The notes under the pieces were generated by a model. It was not told where the DNA came from. It saw only the letters and a program-made list of their open reading frames with translations, and searched no databases. A stretch of DNA of 64,000 bases from Rostrohypoxylon terebratum (taxonomy: Eukaryota; Ascomycota; Sordariomycetes; Xylariales; Hypoxylaceae), in the NCBI GenBank assembly GCA_022497145.1, contig MU385936.1, positions 1 to 64,000 on the forward strand. Reading direction: 5' to 3'. Position numbers and translations under genes: made by a program. How positions within the stretch are numbered: position 1 is the stretch's first letter; every line of letters starts with the position of its first letter. Below are positions 1-13,502 of the stretch, piece after piece.

Positions 1-72
1 AAAGCACTCAAGCTCTCGCTGTGTTACAGCTACTTCTCAACGCCTGATCTTGTTGTATCTAATACACTGGCT

Positions 73-1692
73 TCAGGCAGTAGCTTCAACAGTTTTCAAG
101 ATCACGACACCCGAATACAAATCCCAAGTTATCAAAGATTTCGAGATTGGGGAAACTATAGAGACCATATAGTTATTCAGTTTGAGGCAAGTCCTCCAGT
201 CCAAACGCTCGAGTTCCTCTCGTGTCAATGGCACTGATGGCCAGGCAGCAGGGATGGCTAGGAGACACCGGTATTTGTGTACTCGACATCCCTTCCAATT
301 GCGCGTTGGATAAAACTCGATTTTGACACATATTCGGCCTGCCACAGTCGTGGATAATAGGAATGCCCTATAATTGGAGGAATGAGTAGAGGAACTGGTC
401 AAATGTACAACCGATAAACTTTGGCTATGAACCACCTTCAAGTGTTGATCAGTGTGAAGGGATTGGCAAGCCTCATTGTTCGAATTCAGTAAGGATACAG
501 AGCCAATGTGGTATCTATAGATAACGTTACGAGCCGTGTGGATTTGCGCAATTTTTAGAATCATTGTTGTCCTCCGACTTGGCAAGTATTTGCTTATGAG
601 AACAGTTGGTCGGCGTTTAGTTCTAGCCACAAGCACACCCGCATGTTTAGGGTTCAATACATTCATTGCAAGAGATTCCCCATCAATGTCAAGTGGAATG
701 TAAACGGGACTTTGAATGTCACGAAGATGGTAACAATCAAGTATGGCATTTTGGTCGAAAGTGAGTTGGACTTTTACGCGGATACCATGTGGGGTTATTT
801 GAAAGGCTTTCGAAGCATGTCCGCAAGGAACCAGATCCTCGCATCCGATAAATTCAGACGGACTTTCTGCTAAAATTGAGATCGTCTTGTTGCCATCATC
901 GACTTCGATATTTTCACGGGAGTTTCCGAGTCCCCAGGCAAATATTGTTTGATCAGTTGATTGCCTGATGATTTCGTATTGCAATCTTTGGAAAGATTTG
1001 TCCCCTTCGCCATATAACAAAGGCATATTAATGTCGAATATACCCAGGAGACAATACGCCATATCCTCCTTCCTTGTAGTCTCACGTTTTGCTGCCCAAC
1101 ACATATGCTGTGCAATGCTGAAGTATCGGACTCCACACTCCGATAGCAAGGAAATCGGGATACCAGTTATCTCTTCCAGGACGGTCTTAGCCTCGGATCT
1201 TGAGCTGAGAAGGGACCAAGAGTTGCTGAAGAATTCGACATTATTTGGGGCGATTAATTCTTGTAACGTCCAACCACGAGTAAACCATCGACTATTGCGA
1301 AAAGGCGAGTTGTTGGCGCTTGGGTCAATGTCGTCGGAAGATACATCTTCCAGATAAACATAGCAGACACGAGACTCTTTATACCACCGATACATGGAAT
1401 TTATCGCTTCTGACAGTTCGACATTATCAGTTTTATCTATACAGCACGTGTCGACCCAAACCCATTCAAGTCCATTCTCCTTAGCTCTGTCGCAGCAGCC
1501 TTGGATTTTGCGATATCCCGTTTTGAATGTACTTGGGTGAGGTGGGCTTTCATTCTCATGTTCGGTTATGAGGACGAGCTCCTGCAAGGTGATTTCTTCC
1601 GAACCCCATGTGTGAGATAGAATAGCATAGGGCTCACGTTTGTCTTCCTCAAAACGGCGAAGCTCTTTTGTCTGCGCATTAAGGAGACGCAT
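73..1692 (-). CDS. HET-domain (heterokaryon incompatibility) protein
   Basis: This single-exon reading frame of 539 aa belongs to the fungal HET family, whose members are linked to vegetative incompatibility and self/non-self recognition. The N-terminus has the family order: a MRLLN start, YAILSHTWG at about residues 22-30, VWVDTCCID near 82-90, then the RGWTLQELIAP block and the YCLLGIFDINMPLLYGEG block that closes the domain. The frame remains open upstream to an ATG at 1911, which would add 73 residues, but HET proteins usually begin at the MRLLN-type methionine, so I place the start at 1692. No NACHT, WD40 or ankyrin region follows; the C-terminal half is unrecognised. It ends at a TGA at 73-75. 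The immediate upstream DNA carries a diverged repeat that also occurs at 47.8 kb. Family assignment is firm; the specific recognition role is inference. Confidence 0.9.
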   Translation of the reverse strand: MRLLNAQTKELRRFEEDKREPYAILSHTWGSEEITLQELVLITEHENESPPHPSTFKTGYRKIQGCCDRAKENGLEWVWVDTCCIDKTDNVELSEAINSMYRWYKESRVCYVYLEDVSSDDIDPSANNSPFRNSRWFTRGWTLQELIAPNNVEFFSNSWSLLSSRSEAKTVLEEITGIPISLLSECGVRYFSIAQHMCWAAKRETTRKEDMAYCLLGIFDINMPLLYGEGDKSFQRLQYEIIRQSTDQTIFAWGLGNSRENIEVDDGNKTISILAESPSEFIGCEDLVPCGHASKAFQITPHGIRVKVQLTFDQNAILDCYHLRDIQSPVYIPLDIDGESLAMNVLNPKHAGVLVARTKRRPTVLISKYLPSRRTTMILKIAQIHTARNVIYRYHIGSVSLLNSNNEACQSLHTDQHLKVVHSQSLSVVHLTSSSTHSSNYRAFLLSTTVAGRICVKIEFYPTRNWKGCRVHKYRCLLAIPAAWPSVPLTREELERLDWRTCLKLNNYMVSIVSPISKSLITWDLYSGVVILKTVEATA

Positions 1693-1911
1693 TTTGATAG
1701 GAAGATAGTCCGTGCCAAGCCTTCCGTGAGATCTTGTAAGATAGCCACGGAGCTGGGATCGGTCAATGAAGGGGCGTGTTGGCAAGGCATTGAGGTTCCC
1801 GTATGTAGGTAGGTATACTGCGTCTCTTAGCGTAAGGTAGTTTAGAGCTCCTTGCGCAACGATAGAGCCTATTCCCAGGTATGCTCTTAGCTTTGCATCA
1901 TGGCAGTCCAA

Positions 1912-4019
1912 AAACGGAAGTTCTGTGATTGAAATGAATGAAGAATCTCGTTGACCTATGTATGCTTGAAGCCTGAAGTACGATATATATATTTAGCGCC
2001 TCACGCCTCCGTATTCGGATATGTAACAATCTGGGCATTTGACCAACAGCTTCCAATGATAAGTGATGATAGCCCCTTTGCATGATTTCTGCCTGGCCTG
2101 TCTGCCTGTATACTGCCAGCGGTATCTTGACATCCAATCCCCGTGTGACGATGGGACTTATAAGCTAGCGAAAACGGCGCTTTACAAATTTGACAAATAG
2201 GAATATTGTGATGGAATTTAGGACAACGAAAAGTTTTTAGTTAGGTAAGTGATAAGCGTATATGTTTTGAAAGTACCCCTTTCAAGTGCGAGTGCTTACA
2301 TGGGTATTTTTCCAGTTAAAAATAAGCGTGCTTGTTGTTCCGGGATAAGTACTTCGTTATACACGGTATTAGATTGATACCCTAGGTAGGTTAGGTGGGT
2401 AGATAGACGAAATAAAGCAATACAGATTATTCTCAGGCGGAATGCAATTCAAGTATCTTACTATCCTCCACGATCGCGGATATTATTTCAAAGAAATACC
2501 TCCCACCAGGCAAGTTTATAATTAAAAGTCTCAATGACACCTAGCAACAACATAGTCGTTGTCAGAATCAAAAAAGGAAAATTCTTGTGGTGTAAGCTGG
2601 CAGAGAGGCTACGATAAGATTCACTGTTCGATGTGGTTACAGTAGCAGTCTAGCAAGTCAAGTAGCATCTACAAGCACATCAAGACTCGATCAATCAAGG
2701 ACAGGCAATAAAGCATATATTTGATAACACTATATACCCAAATACGCTATACCCTACTAGGTACTAAGCAAGGCCCTCACTTTCGACGCATTCTTCGCTT
2801 CGACATTCCCGTTCTTATATAATCTTGTCCCAAGTCCTACTTCATTACCATCAACCCAGGTTATCTAGGACCTTGGGTACCTAACTAGACCTAGGAGTGC
2901 CAACCGACATCCATTACATTAAGCGCACATAAAACTGCCGACTTAACCACGCGTGACAAAAAAAACATGCACGTAGGGGGGAGAGCAAGACATCCATCGT
3001 CTTCATCTTCGTCTTCGTCTTCTTGCAAAAGCTGTACCAATTCTGGCCGATTATATGTATCTACTCTCTTCCCCCCACCCCACCACCACCCATCCGCCCT
3101 AGTTTCCGCGCGCGCACGCCCAGCCTTGCTTTTACATGCTTTTGCATTGCATGGCACGATCTCATCGATCGATTGGCTTTGCCCTTTCTCCGCGCGTCGC
3201 GCATTTGTCCCATTCCCGGAAGTTTACTTTCTTTATATACACAAGGCGACGGCCTCGAGACAGAACCAAAAAAAAAGACGAGGTGCGCGTCGATCCCCGA
3301 TGAAATCCGCCTTCCTCCCTTCCCCCCTTCGAGCTCTCCACTCGTCTCTTGCATGCTAGCGCGTGCGAGTATGCTGTTCGCAATTCCTTCCTGAGTCTCT
3401 TTTTGCAGAACGCCTGTGAAACAAAATCATTGGCCGCCTAATGAGGAGAATTCGAATTCAATGGGTCAGAAAAAGAACAAGAAGCGGATAAACACAAGAC
3501 ACAAGAAAGGAAAAAGAACTTGTAAAGTGATGAGCGACCCCAACCAAACCCTCCATCGTGGTATTGACAACTCTCGACATGAGAGGCGGATCGGATCTTT
3601 GATTAGATCGGATTAACCCCCGAGAGTGACTAGACTGTGACATGTTGCGTTGTTTTGGTGCGATCTCGACCTAGGGGTAAGAGGTCGGACGCGAGAAAAT
3701 ATAGAATCTTCGAGCCTTATGGCCGACATCGTCATCTCGTCGTAGAAAGTCCTTTCCTCACTCCATGCACCCCGTAACGCCAACTCCGTCGCAAATGGAA
3801 AAGGGAAAAAATGTGTGTAGACAAGCCGAGCCGAAGATTCGGGTTGGTGGTCCCAGCTGAGAGAAATCACAGCGGTGTCGTCAAGAGTTCGTCTGAGATC
3901 GTACTGAAGCACATTAAAGTGCCTAGGATATCACATTGAACGGAGTAAACGAAGCCAAAAGTTAGAGTACCGCACTATCTTACAAAGCTCGCCAAGGGAG
4001 GATTTTGAGTCGATGGTCT
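1912..4019. other. Intergenic region between HET gene and flippase gene
   Basis: I find no supportable gene here. It holds the promoter side of the HET gene, a diverged repeat at about 1980-2146, several CCTAGGT-type palindromic motifs (for example 2381-2390), and a pyrimidine-rich stretch on the + strand at about 3000-3130 with a TCTTCG microsatellite at 3000-3025. The right end is the 3' flank of the flippase gene. The open frames in 2.9-3.9 kb overlap on several strands and look compositional. Confidence 0.5.
1980..2146. repeat. Diverged dispersed repeat, copy 1
   Basis: This stretch aligns by eye over about 165 bp with 47741-47913. Shared blocks include CAACAGCTTCCAATRATAAG, then AAGTGATGATA, then CCCCGTGTGAC near the right end, with scattered substitutions and small indels. 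Neither copy gives an uninterrupted shared reading frame across the block. It could be a relic of a transposon or of the tail of a duplicated gene. It sits just upstream of the HET gene. Confidence 0.65.
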
Positions 4020-7000
4020 TCATTCATGTTCGTGAATATTATTATCCTTGTGGTTGGCGAATGCTGCCTTAAAGGACTTGCCCCGGGTTCGCCTTCGTAT
4101 CCGACTGACGATACCCTCAGTGTGTGGTGGCGGCTCCGACGTTTCGGGGCCGGAACGAGTCGATTCAAATCTACTCAACATAGCAGCCGAAGTGAAATCA
4201 TTAGACATTTCGTAACTCATTCGAACCCGATCCATCGAGGCCCGCATTCGATCATAAGATGGACGAACACGCTCGTAAGATGGACGCACCGGAGGATCTG
4301 GAGCCGGATCCACGGGTTGGATTACAGGCACGTCGATCGAAGGCTCGTGTCTAGTGTAATTAGTGCCGTCACTACCGTTTTGACTGCGAGCATTGTGCCC
4401 CACGACAGATTGCGTTGCAATCGAAGGCGGATAAATAGGTCTAAGATCTTCGTCCACACTCGCGAATTGCTGATGCCGCTTGTGTCGAGAAGACGATGAT
4501 GAATGGGATGAACTAGATTTCGCCATAGCTTCACTAGCATCTTCCTTCTCTGTTGGGCTGCTGAACATGCCCATGGCAACCTGCTCTCGGATTATGTCCA
4601 CATCGCGGGGAATGAAGACTTTGCGTAGAGCCTTGACGGCGTAGCGTGGAGCCAATGAAATGATCGGGGTAGCAATCAAACAGGCCCAAAAAGAAGCTTC
4701 CCCGTAGATCTGTGGAGCAGCGCCATAGAACGTGCTTGCATAGGTCGACGTAGTATAGACACCGGTCCAGAAGAATATTAAGAGGTCACTGACGACGATA
4801 ATTAAAACAGTAAGCCAATCCCATCGGTACGTGTTGATGAGGATGTAAAGGTTGATCGTAATGACGGATGAATGAGCAACATAAGCGCCTAGTCGGTATC
4901 GATCACCCACGTCTAACCCGTTCGCGGTAACGGCCGAAGTCGGCGCAAAGGTTAGGTAGGTGATAAAGAAGTTCATGACACTTTGATAAGCACCGTCGAT
5001 CATATACATCCTATATTTAGTCAGCATCTGACATCGAGATACGAGAGGGGGGAGATATATAAATACCAGAACTTGTGCTGAGTCCACTCGAGACGCTCAA
5101 TGCCGCGTCTGTATAGTTGAGGAACAGCCAAGGAGACCGCGTCAGACACGTCCTGGTCGAGGACACCGATGACGATTGGGGGGACGGAGGTGAAGATAAG
5201 GTTAAAGAGGATGATGTAAGTGTACTCATAGAGGTACGTGATATCAAAATTGCAGAAGCATTGGAACCATAGAATGCTCAAACACCAAACCATGTTCTTG
5301 TAGAAGAAATTGGCGATTGCTTCAGCCATTCTCCTGTACGACCAACGACCGTGAACCAGGACAAGTCGCTGTAAGAATCGGAATTGGCCAATGGCATAAT
5401 CGGCAGACATGACAGCTTGACGACCTTCGACACCAGCGATACCCACGCCAACATCCGCTTCCTGGATCATAGCGACATCATTGGCACCGTCCCCGATAGA
5501 TAACGTCATGACATCGAGACCATTCTTGACCATGGATACGACCGAGGCCTTTTGCGCAGGACTGACACGACAACAGAGTACCGACGCGCATTGTTTGCAA
5601 AGAAGCAAGAACTTCTGCTTGAGCCTGTCGTTAAGCACCCACCTCAGCGTGAATCCATCGATCACAAGAGCGTGAGTTGGTGCCGGAGGTTCATGATTCT
5701 TTCTGGCGTGGGCCAGGTCTTCATCGCTACCACTGATACCAAAAGTCATGAGATTCTTATCCAATTCCGCCTCTATCTGGTTGAGGAATTCGTCGTCGTT
5801 CGTTTTGCCACTCTCGTCCTCTTCCAATTTGAGGTTGATCAGTTCCATATCGTTGTTCAGCAGGTTACATGAGAAGCCGATGTTGATAGCAGTTTCAACC
5901 TTGTCTCCAGTCAGCACCCATAACTTGATACCAGCCCGTCCAAGCAATTCAATCGTGTCAGGTACGCCGTCTTGAAGTCGGTCTTCGATAGCAGTACCTC
6001 CCAGAAGGGTAAGCTCTTGCTCGATCTTATCAGCGACCTGCTCCAACTTTTCTTCTCTGTCCTGCATGGCAGTGGCGGCTTTGTCGTGTTCCTTGCGCCA
6101 TTCCAGATACTCTTGCTCGGATAGTACACGCTGGGCGATACACAGAGTCCGTAGGCCTTCTCGGGCGAACATCTCAAGATGCTCAGCAGTAGTTTTGCGC
6201 AGTTCTGCCTGTTCTCCGCGCTTGAGACGCGAGTAAATAATGCTATCTGCGCCCTTGCAGAACAGGATGATTCGACCATCAGGCATTTTAACGATAGCAC
6301 TCATACGCTTTCGGCTAGAGTTGAACTCGATTGTGTTGAGGATCGGATAATGGATTTCCTCGCCCATAACGTTCAACTTGATGCCATCGCTCGTCTGGGC
6401 AAGAACAGTGAACCCCATGTCACGAGCAGTTGATACGAGAGCCGCCTCATCCGGGGATTGGGCCTTGAATTCGATCTTCGGGGGGTCGCCGGGAGAATGT
6501 TCCGCAATGACGGTATGGCAGAGAGCTAAAGCTAGCATAAAGTGCGCGTTTGCTTCCTTTTGCTCCTCTCCGGATTCTCCCTGCAGGTCGTCGACAAAGT
6601 CCGGCGCAATGAACGTCACGTCGTCGTCGTGGAGGTACGGATTGTTGTGGATCTTCCTCAGCCCTTTCAACGCGTGAATCTTTCCAGCGGCGATTTGTTC
6701 CCTAGCTTTGGCGGCTTCCTTTACCACGTCGATACCCAAGCGCTTCTGCATGCCAGCTTGCGCTTCGGTGTAGGCTTCACCATATGGCTGGCCATTGATC
6801 GTAGCCTTCTTGAATTCCATGACGTTTTGTGTGAGAGTTCCTGTCTTGTCTGAGAAGATATATTCTATCTGGCCAACATCGTCCGAAATGTTCCACGATT
6901 TGGGAACGCAAGGGTAGTCGATCTTATCGTAATACATCTCGACATCGCTGTAGATGAAGATGGCCTGTAGCGTTCGCACAATTTCAAGAGAAATATAGAG

Positions 7001-8800
7001 AGAGATTGGTACGAAGTTTTGAAAGTTGATGAGCGCAGCCCAGAACGTAATAAATCCAGTCATGCCGGGCGTACCGCCGATAGAACCGTAGTCGAACCAC
7101 GCAGTCGAGGCATCACTTTTGGCCCACGATACTCCGTTGATAATGGCACAGAGGAGACACAATACACCGAGAATCCCGAAGTTGCACACGACATTGAAGT
7201 TCAACTCTCGGGCGATACGAGCACGTTTGCTCGGCGTGATACCCGCGTTCATCATAATCTTCGTATCGTGACCAGTAAACATAACGATACCGAGAACCCA
7301 TTCGGTGTTCCTCAAGTTACAACCTCGGAGGAGCATGTTGTCGATGGTGATCGGTTCCGACATTTCCTTAGGTCCATGCCGCATCATTTGTTCCCATTTG
7401 ATAGCGCCATTGTACTTGTATAGGTTAGGTTGAGGAGGCTCGCTCTCGATGTAGAACTGAGCGCGCTCGCAATCCCTAGCATGCTTCAGTGTTCGTCCAC
7501 ATCGAAGCGCCTGTCGGACTTTCAAATTGGTCTCTCCATCTAAGTTCTTGGTCTCTACGTAGCACGCGCCGTCTTCGTCAGACGTAGCGAGAACAATTAT
7601 ATCTGCGGGGAGTTCGTCGTCGTTGTAGAGTCGCACAAAATCGCCAACTTGTAAGTTTTTCCAGTGATCCTTGTGAAACCTAGCGTTACCTGTAGATTGC
7701 ATCTGATGGTTGATGAGATCGCCCTTAACTCTTGCGATCGTCTCCAACTCATCCGGATTATATGATTGGCCCGAAGTTGGGCGTTCGTTAACTTCAAGCA
7801 AATCCTTCTGGGGAGCAGGCGAGTGAGGCGGAAGAGGAGACGTAACCGGGGTCATCTGAATATCCTCGTATGCGGATACGTACGACGTCCTGTCAGTGCG
7901 AGGAGACAGCATAGATTCACGACGTGTCGCTTTAGTTTCGACGGAGATACGGGGATCCCCCGAAGCTTCCAACACCTCATTCTTTTTCTCGTCCTTCTTC
8001 CACATGCTCTGAGTCAAACGCCAAAATGCTGCCATGTTTCTAGATGTAGCCTTTTTGATTCTCCTCCATAACGAGACATTGTCTTCGGTAACGTTGACAT
8101 TGTTCCATCCTACTAAGCGATGAACGGGGGCATTGTTCAGCTCGTTGTCGAGAATCGTCCGGCGATAATCTTCAATCGCGTCTTTGACAGCTGTCACGGC
8201 TAAGATGAATATCAAAGGCACTGCATTGAGTCCAGGATTGACTCCTCCAAAAATGGGAAAGATCTAGACGAGAAATATGGTGTGAGGAAATCTCTACGAA
8301 GAATAGAATACAGGATTCGAGGGATTTATACTTACCACCAGGATGACCATGAAAAGGAAGAATATGTTGGCAATATTGTGGAATTGGAACCACAAGTTCT
8401 TAGGGACGAAAGACAATGGCGTATATTTGGCCGTTCGAATCTTGTTCCTGGCGTAGGTGTTGATAGGGAGCCCTTCGTCATCCTTCAAAGCATCAGGCAG
8501 AGGCAGGTTGAAGTACACCTGCCTCCCTTCCCCCTCATCCGAAGACGATGGTGTCGTGCTTTTAGCATCGGATTGCTCGTTCTGGTCGGTCGCAGTGGCG
8601 CTATCGTATGGAGTGTTGTCTTCTGTAGATTGACTGCCACCTGAATGGCGCTTCTTCTCCGTTGAACCGGTCGACTTGTGTATTCGGTCCATGAGGGATA
8701 TCCTCTTCAATCCGCTGCTCTTGACGGTAAGTTTTCGGGTAGCCCATCTTGATCTGTTGGTCTTGTCGAACGGATCGATCTTGTCGTCATCGTTCGCCAT
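4020..8800 (-). CDS. dnf1: P4-type ATPase, Dnf1/Dnf2-class phospholipid flippase
   Basis: The protein moves phospholipids from the outer to the inner membrane leaflet, in the class of yeast Dnf1/Dnf2 at the plasma membrane and endosomes. Inferred exons are 8800-8336, 8263-5067 and 5010-4020, with introns of 72 and 56 bp and matching phases, giving 1550 aa, close to yeast Dnf1. Motifs in order: RNKIRTAKYTPLSF with FQFHNIANIFF at about 118-150, DGET at about 397, PISLYISLE at about 574 (the P4-specific M4 proline), DKTGTLT with the phosphorylated Asp at about 627, KGAD at about 825 and GDGANDV at about 1079. The splice joins rebuild ILVIFPIFGGVNPGLNAVP and HKFWMYMIDGAYQSV, which fit the family. 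The N-terminus is a Ser/Asp-rich tail; the C-terminal ~200 residues are low complexity and cytosolic. Dnf1 versus Dnf2 cannot be separated from sequence alone. A Cdc50-type beta subunit would be needed; none is in the window. Confidence 0.95.
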
Positions 8801-11800
8801 GTTTGGGGAGTTGCGGGCAGAGCCCGTTCAACCCGACGTGTCCGCCAGACTGGCCCTTCGTGGCCACGATTCGTTTATCGAGAATAAGAAGAAAAACCGT
8901 CGAGGTCGTAATTAGTTGGTTAGTATTAAAAGGGAGAAGTCCGAGAAAACCGAGAAAATCGAAGAATGGTCAATTGAATGAAATCGCGCCGGAGTCGCCA
9001 AAATGGAGAAAATGGAAAGGTCGATTGATATCGTCGTCACGACCGAATTGCCAGCGCAGGTTTGCATCGGAGAGAAGGTTGGTGACCGCTCGTTTGCTGG
9101 CTTCCCTTGCTTGATACTGGGTGCGGCGATCGTGTTGTTGATGACATTAAGGACACAGAATGGAAAGGGAACAATGGAAGTTTTTGATTGATCGCTGCCG
9201 TCGGAAGGGCCGGGGGTATAAGGTACACCGAGTACTGTATTGGCACTGTAAATCACGAGTCGCCAGGTCGCCAGGTCGCTACTAGGGAGCAACTAGGGAG
9301 TACACGACTATTACGCGTAACAGCACCTACCAAATATGTACCCGCCTGCTGCTTCCTAAAGTACTGCCACCTACTACAAAATGCACGAATGCACTAAAGT
9401 TCGCTACAAGCTCGGCGGTAATAGGGGAAGCAGCCGAAGGCATTGGTACAATTTTATGCATTTCCAATCGAGAACATCGTAAAAAAAAAAAAAGAAGGTA
9501 CATGCCCACACCAAGTGTATTCGGGTACTTCTCGCTGGATACTACCTATTCTCACATTTTCCAGTTTTGTTTTTTTATCATGATGACTGTCATTCCCATA
9601 CATACTAGATACTTATACTGAATAACTATACTCAAACTTCCTGTTGTACGTGAGTTTATATAATTATTATTATACCATGCCGAGCAAAACAGATACTGTC
9701 CAAGAGGTACCAGGTAAAGGTTGCGACGATGAAATACGCTACTCGACAATTATATTACAAATTGGTCACGACCCATCTTTTCCTAGTACTTCCATTGTGG
9801 AGTTCCAGCCCGATACTTTTTGCTTTATAATCGGAACTGCACTGTGACACCATCACAATTAGGGAAGTACTATTACTGGCATACCCTTGTGCCACCAAGA
9901 AAATGCCTCTAGGAAGTTCCCAGCCAGCCAGCCCACCTGGGCAGGCGCTGGGCATGCGCTGGGCATTAGCACTGGGCATTAGCACTGGGCAGGCTTGACC
10001 CAGGCCTAGGCTGCTTGACTTGCCTTGAGTCCTTGACCAGCAAAACTTGCTGATCTCGGTTGAGATTGTTTTATTATGCAGGATACAAGATACACGATAC
10101 ATACCTACATGTACGCAGCTGTCATCAAATATACCAATTGAATCCTCACAATGCCACTGCGTAATCTATGGATCTTACCTAGTATTATTGATGGTTGTAC
10201 GGGCTGTACGAGCTGTACGGTATACTTCATAAATGGATCCCTTGGAAGTCCAACTCAAAGACACTTTTTACCATTTTTATTCAGATGTCTCATCGGACCT
10301 GAGAATTCGACCAAGACATATCGCCTTATTATCTCTTACCTAGTGCCCACCTGGGCACTGCCCATACCTCCCGAGTGTAGCACGCGTCCGGAGACATACA
10401 GAATTGACATTCCTGGCCTAGAGGTACGAAGTAGTATTTCCAATATTCCACCTAATCATATTCTAATCTTTGCGGCTGAATTCGGTAAGTGCCCCCCTCG
10501 GCAACCCTCCGAGCTGACCTTTTAAAACCACGAAGCCCCTTGAACCTGCACAGCACCGTTACAGCGCATCATCGTGGGACCTGATAGTTTCTCTGGTCTT
10601 CTTCCGTTTACGAAAGAACCTATGAATGAGTTTATGAATTGGTCCCAATGGGCTTTTTTCGAGTCAGATATGTAAGTCATCTCTTCGCACAGCTACACTA
10701 CTATTATATGAGCTATAGTTGTATGGAGCAGATGGACCCTGCAGACCTAAATGAATTTAGGGATTTACGAAGATTGCGGAAATAGGTATAGGTATCGTGT
10801 TCGGTATCCGCATCGTCCGGCGCTACTCATTAGACACGCACTATCTAGGTGTTTGTGTGGGTTACCGTTAAGACCGGTTGGTGTAGATTCCACGTAACTG
10901 ACTGCTAGCGGCACCATGGCGACATGGCAACAACATGATGTCAAAACACTCAAAACGCTCAAAACACACAGAGCTCCCATGGCTTCGCCCCTCGCGGACT
11001 TTGCGGGAAAAGCCATGTGCGACCTACCTTTTAATACCTTTAATACCCTCTACCCTCTACCCTATACCCGGTCTCATGGTCTCATAGTCTCATATACCAA
11101 ACAAGATCCAGGAGATTGTCTGTTACACCAACAACAGTGGCGAAGCCCTATTTCCGTGCGGCCAAGGTTCGTGAATCAAGTGAGTTAAGTCAGTGGTGAA
11201 GAATATTCTAGCTCCTAGCTGCGCCTTTTTAGCCTAGGACCCTGGGTATCCGAATTAAGTTGGCAATTATTAAAACGGTACTACTTCGATAAATTTTCTT
11301 CTTCTTTTTCAGATGCCCCTTAACCTTGAACCTACCTGTACCTACCTACATACCTATCAATCTACGACGTATTATTCGTTCCGCCTAGTTTCCCCGTCCC
11401 TGTGGGAAATCTGGGTCACAAACGCACATCATCGATTTATCAAGCAAGTAGTATCGGGGGCACAGATGGGGGTGTCCTATGTAAGAGATCCTTCAGGAGT
11501 CGCAACTCTGACCAACCAGCGTACGTCGCTTACTGCAACATGATGTTGCTAATCTATTAAGCATCTAGGGAAACATGAAGGTTATTTCACTATTGAATCC
11601 CTAGAAAGCACGTTATGTTGGATAGTTGGAACAAATCGTCGAGGCCACGATACTACCAAAACTCGAGTCAGAGTCGTAAAGGAAACCTAACAGCTGACAA
11701 ATTAAAGCCCGTTATCTAGACAGACGAAGCCCACTATATTTCGTAACGAAGGGGCAAGATTCATATCGCATAAAGTCTTGTAAAACCTGCACATTCGGGT

Positions 11801-13502
11801 TCGGACTTGAACTTCCAATTCAAAATCTTTAACCCCGAACAGCCTCCGAATTGGCGGATCCAATCGCCCTATGAGGTACACCTTGTCAGGTGGATATCAC
11901 GATACAGGTACGGTTCGAGGATCGCAGTGTGGCCCCGGGTATCCGCCAAGCCTAAGCAGATCTCCAGGACCCTAATAAAAAGCACTCGAGGCGAGAGACG
12001 TAAAACCATTCGGGTGCACCGTTACATGTCCCGTCACTTGAATACCTACTCCATCTGACAAGACATCTGACAATCTGAATAAGACATGGCTTTGCAATTC
12101 CGTCCGATCGAGTAGGCCAGGTAGGCTACCGTGGCGATGCAAGAGAAATCGACGTTTGATAGACGTTGCGTCACTTTCGTCAGATTTTAGCATTCATCTT
12201 ACAACCGTAAAGAGACGCACAGCAGAATTCGTGGAGTACATAAGCGCAGTGACGATTGCCGACTCCCATTTCCCGTCTTCCATTTCTTTAATTAGACCAG
12301 ACTATGCTGTATGCATTACACTCTCAGCCTTCAGATGTATTCTATACGTGAGTATATAAATGCGTCCGATGTATTAGTCTCAAACACTTCATAGGTTCAG
12401 CCTCACAGCCCGAGCAAATCAGGAACCGCACCCAGAGACCTGTGCACTAGGAGGTATTTATTAGGCCTCGTCTGTATTGTATTGTACCACTGGGTACTCC
12501 GGTACTTAGGCGCGGTAGAATGAAAAATATCTACGTAATAAGGCCTGTTGGTTTAACAATGATTGACCACTAGGCCGTCGTTCAGTTGCTTGTCTAACTG
12601 GTACGAAAGCAGTAACCCCTATTCTCAACTCGAAAAGTTTCCGCGATGATCGTCACTATCGATGGATTTGAGGATTGCTGATAGCCTGCACTACGACCTT
12701 GCACTATTTGCACCGTACATAATATCACATAAGCCTTAGGGGCCAGGACGCCAAAGATTATCTAGGCTTTCGAACAAAATGTGTCTTTTTTTAACAATTG
12801 CGTTGGGAAGAGATTGTGAGGTGCGGTGAAGGATTATGTTGATTATGATTATGTATTTGGTATCCATATCCATATGTTGTTGTTGTGGCATTTCCAGCCT
12901 TCCCCTCAACTGAATTGATGTTCCTTTAAAAACTATTGAAGATGAGCTTAAAGTAACAGATCTTGGAACTGGACAGTATGTACCGTGGATCAGGCGGAAG
13001 AGGCACGCCGCACATCTAGTTCGCAAGCTACCATCCCGAACGGCTTTCCCCTTTTATCCTTGGCTCATTAAGACTTCCTGGCCAAGATACCCGATTTGGT
13101 TAGTTCGCACGTTCCTTGCTGCAAGTCAAAAGGGATTAACTTAAATTTTGGGGGGCTTTGGGGAAGTGACTAACACGGTCTGCCACGGGCTGGCACAGTT
13201 TGAGGACGGCCCCACATTTGTGCGACGCGTTCCTACATAGTAGGCTCCAAGGACATTTGTGTGCCAAGGAATACCTTAACCTTATTGAAAGTTTAGTTTG
13301 GCACGATAGCACATACTAGCACACAGCACACAGCACATACCTTGTTCGGAATTGGGAGTTTCGCAACCAAAGTTCAATATTCTTTCTAGCCAATCCCAAG
13401 AGAAATCCTAAAATTAGTCACGTATAGTGTCGTATTCATTGTATTTGTCGTATTTGTTGTATTGTATTCCATACCCGGTTACCCTCAGCCGCCCAGTGCT
13501 CG
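8801..13502. other. 4.7-kb gene-free region
   Basis: No frame here has recognisable protein features or credible splice-linked exons. The left ~150 bp is the flippase 5' flank. The rest is low in coding character and dotted with short repeats: a GGGCATTAGCACT tandem at 9941-9994, GTACGRGCTGTACG near 10190-10225, CTCAAAAC repeats at about 10940-10970, and TACCTACCTA motifs near 11325-11350. It looks like decayed intergenic DNA. Confidence 0.45.
9941..9994. repeat. Short tandem repeat (11-13 bp units)
   Basis: Two copies of GCGCTGGGCAT-like units are followed by two copies of the 13-bp unit GGGCATTAGCACT and a closing GGGCAGGC. The region is small and probably a minisatellite produced by replication slippage. 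Confidence 0.7.

Noticed and set aside
643..1357. Open frames on the + strand opposite the HET gene
   Set aside because: They lie antisense within a clear HET-domain coding sequence and show no family features.
2891..3394. Several overlapping open frames on both strands in the CT-rich stretch
   Set aside because: They overlap in four frames and arise from low-complexity pyrimidine sequence; no protein pattern or splice context.
9755..10102. 115-codon frame on the minus strand
   Set aside because: Its composition follows the GGGCAT tandem repeat; no motif and no conserved-looking segment.
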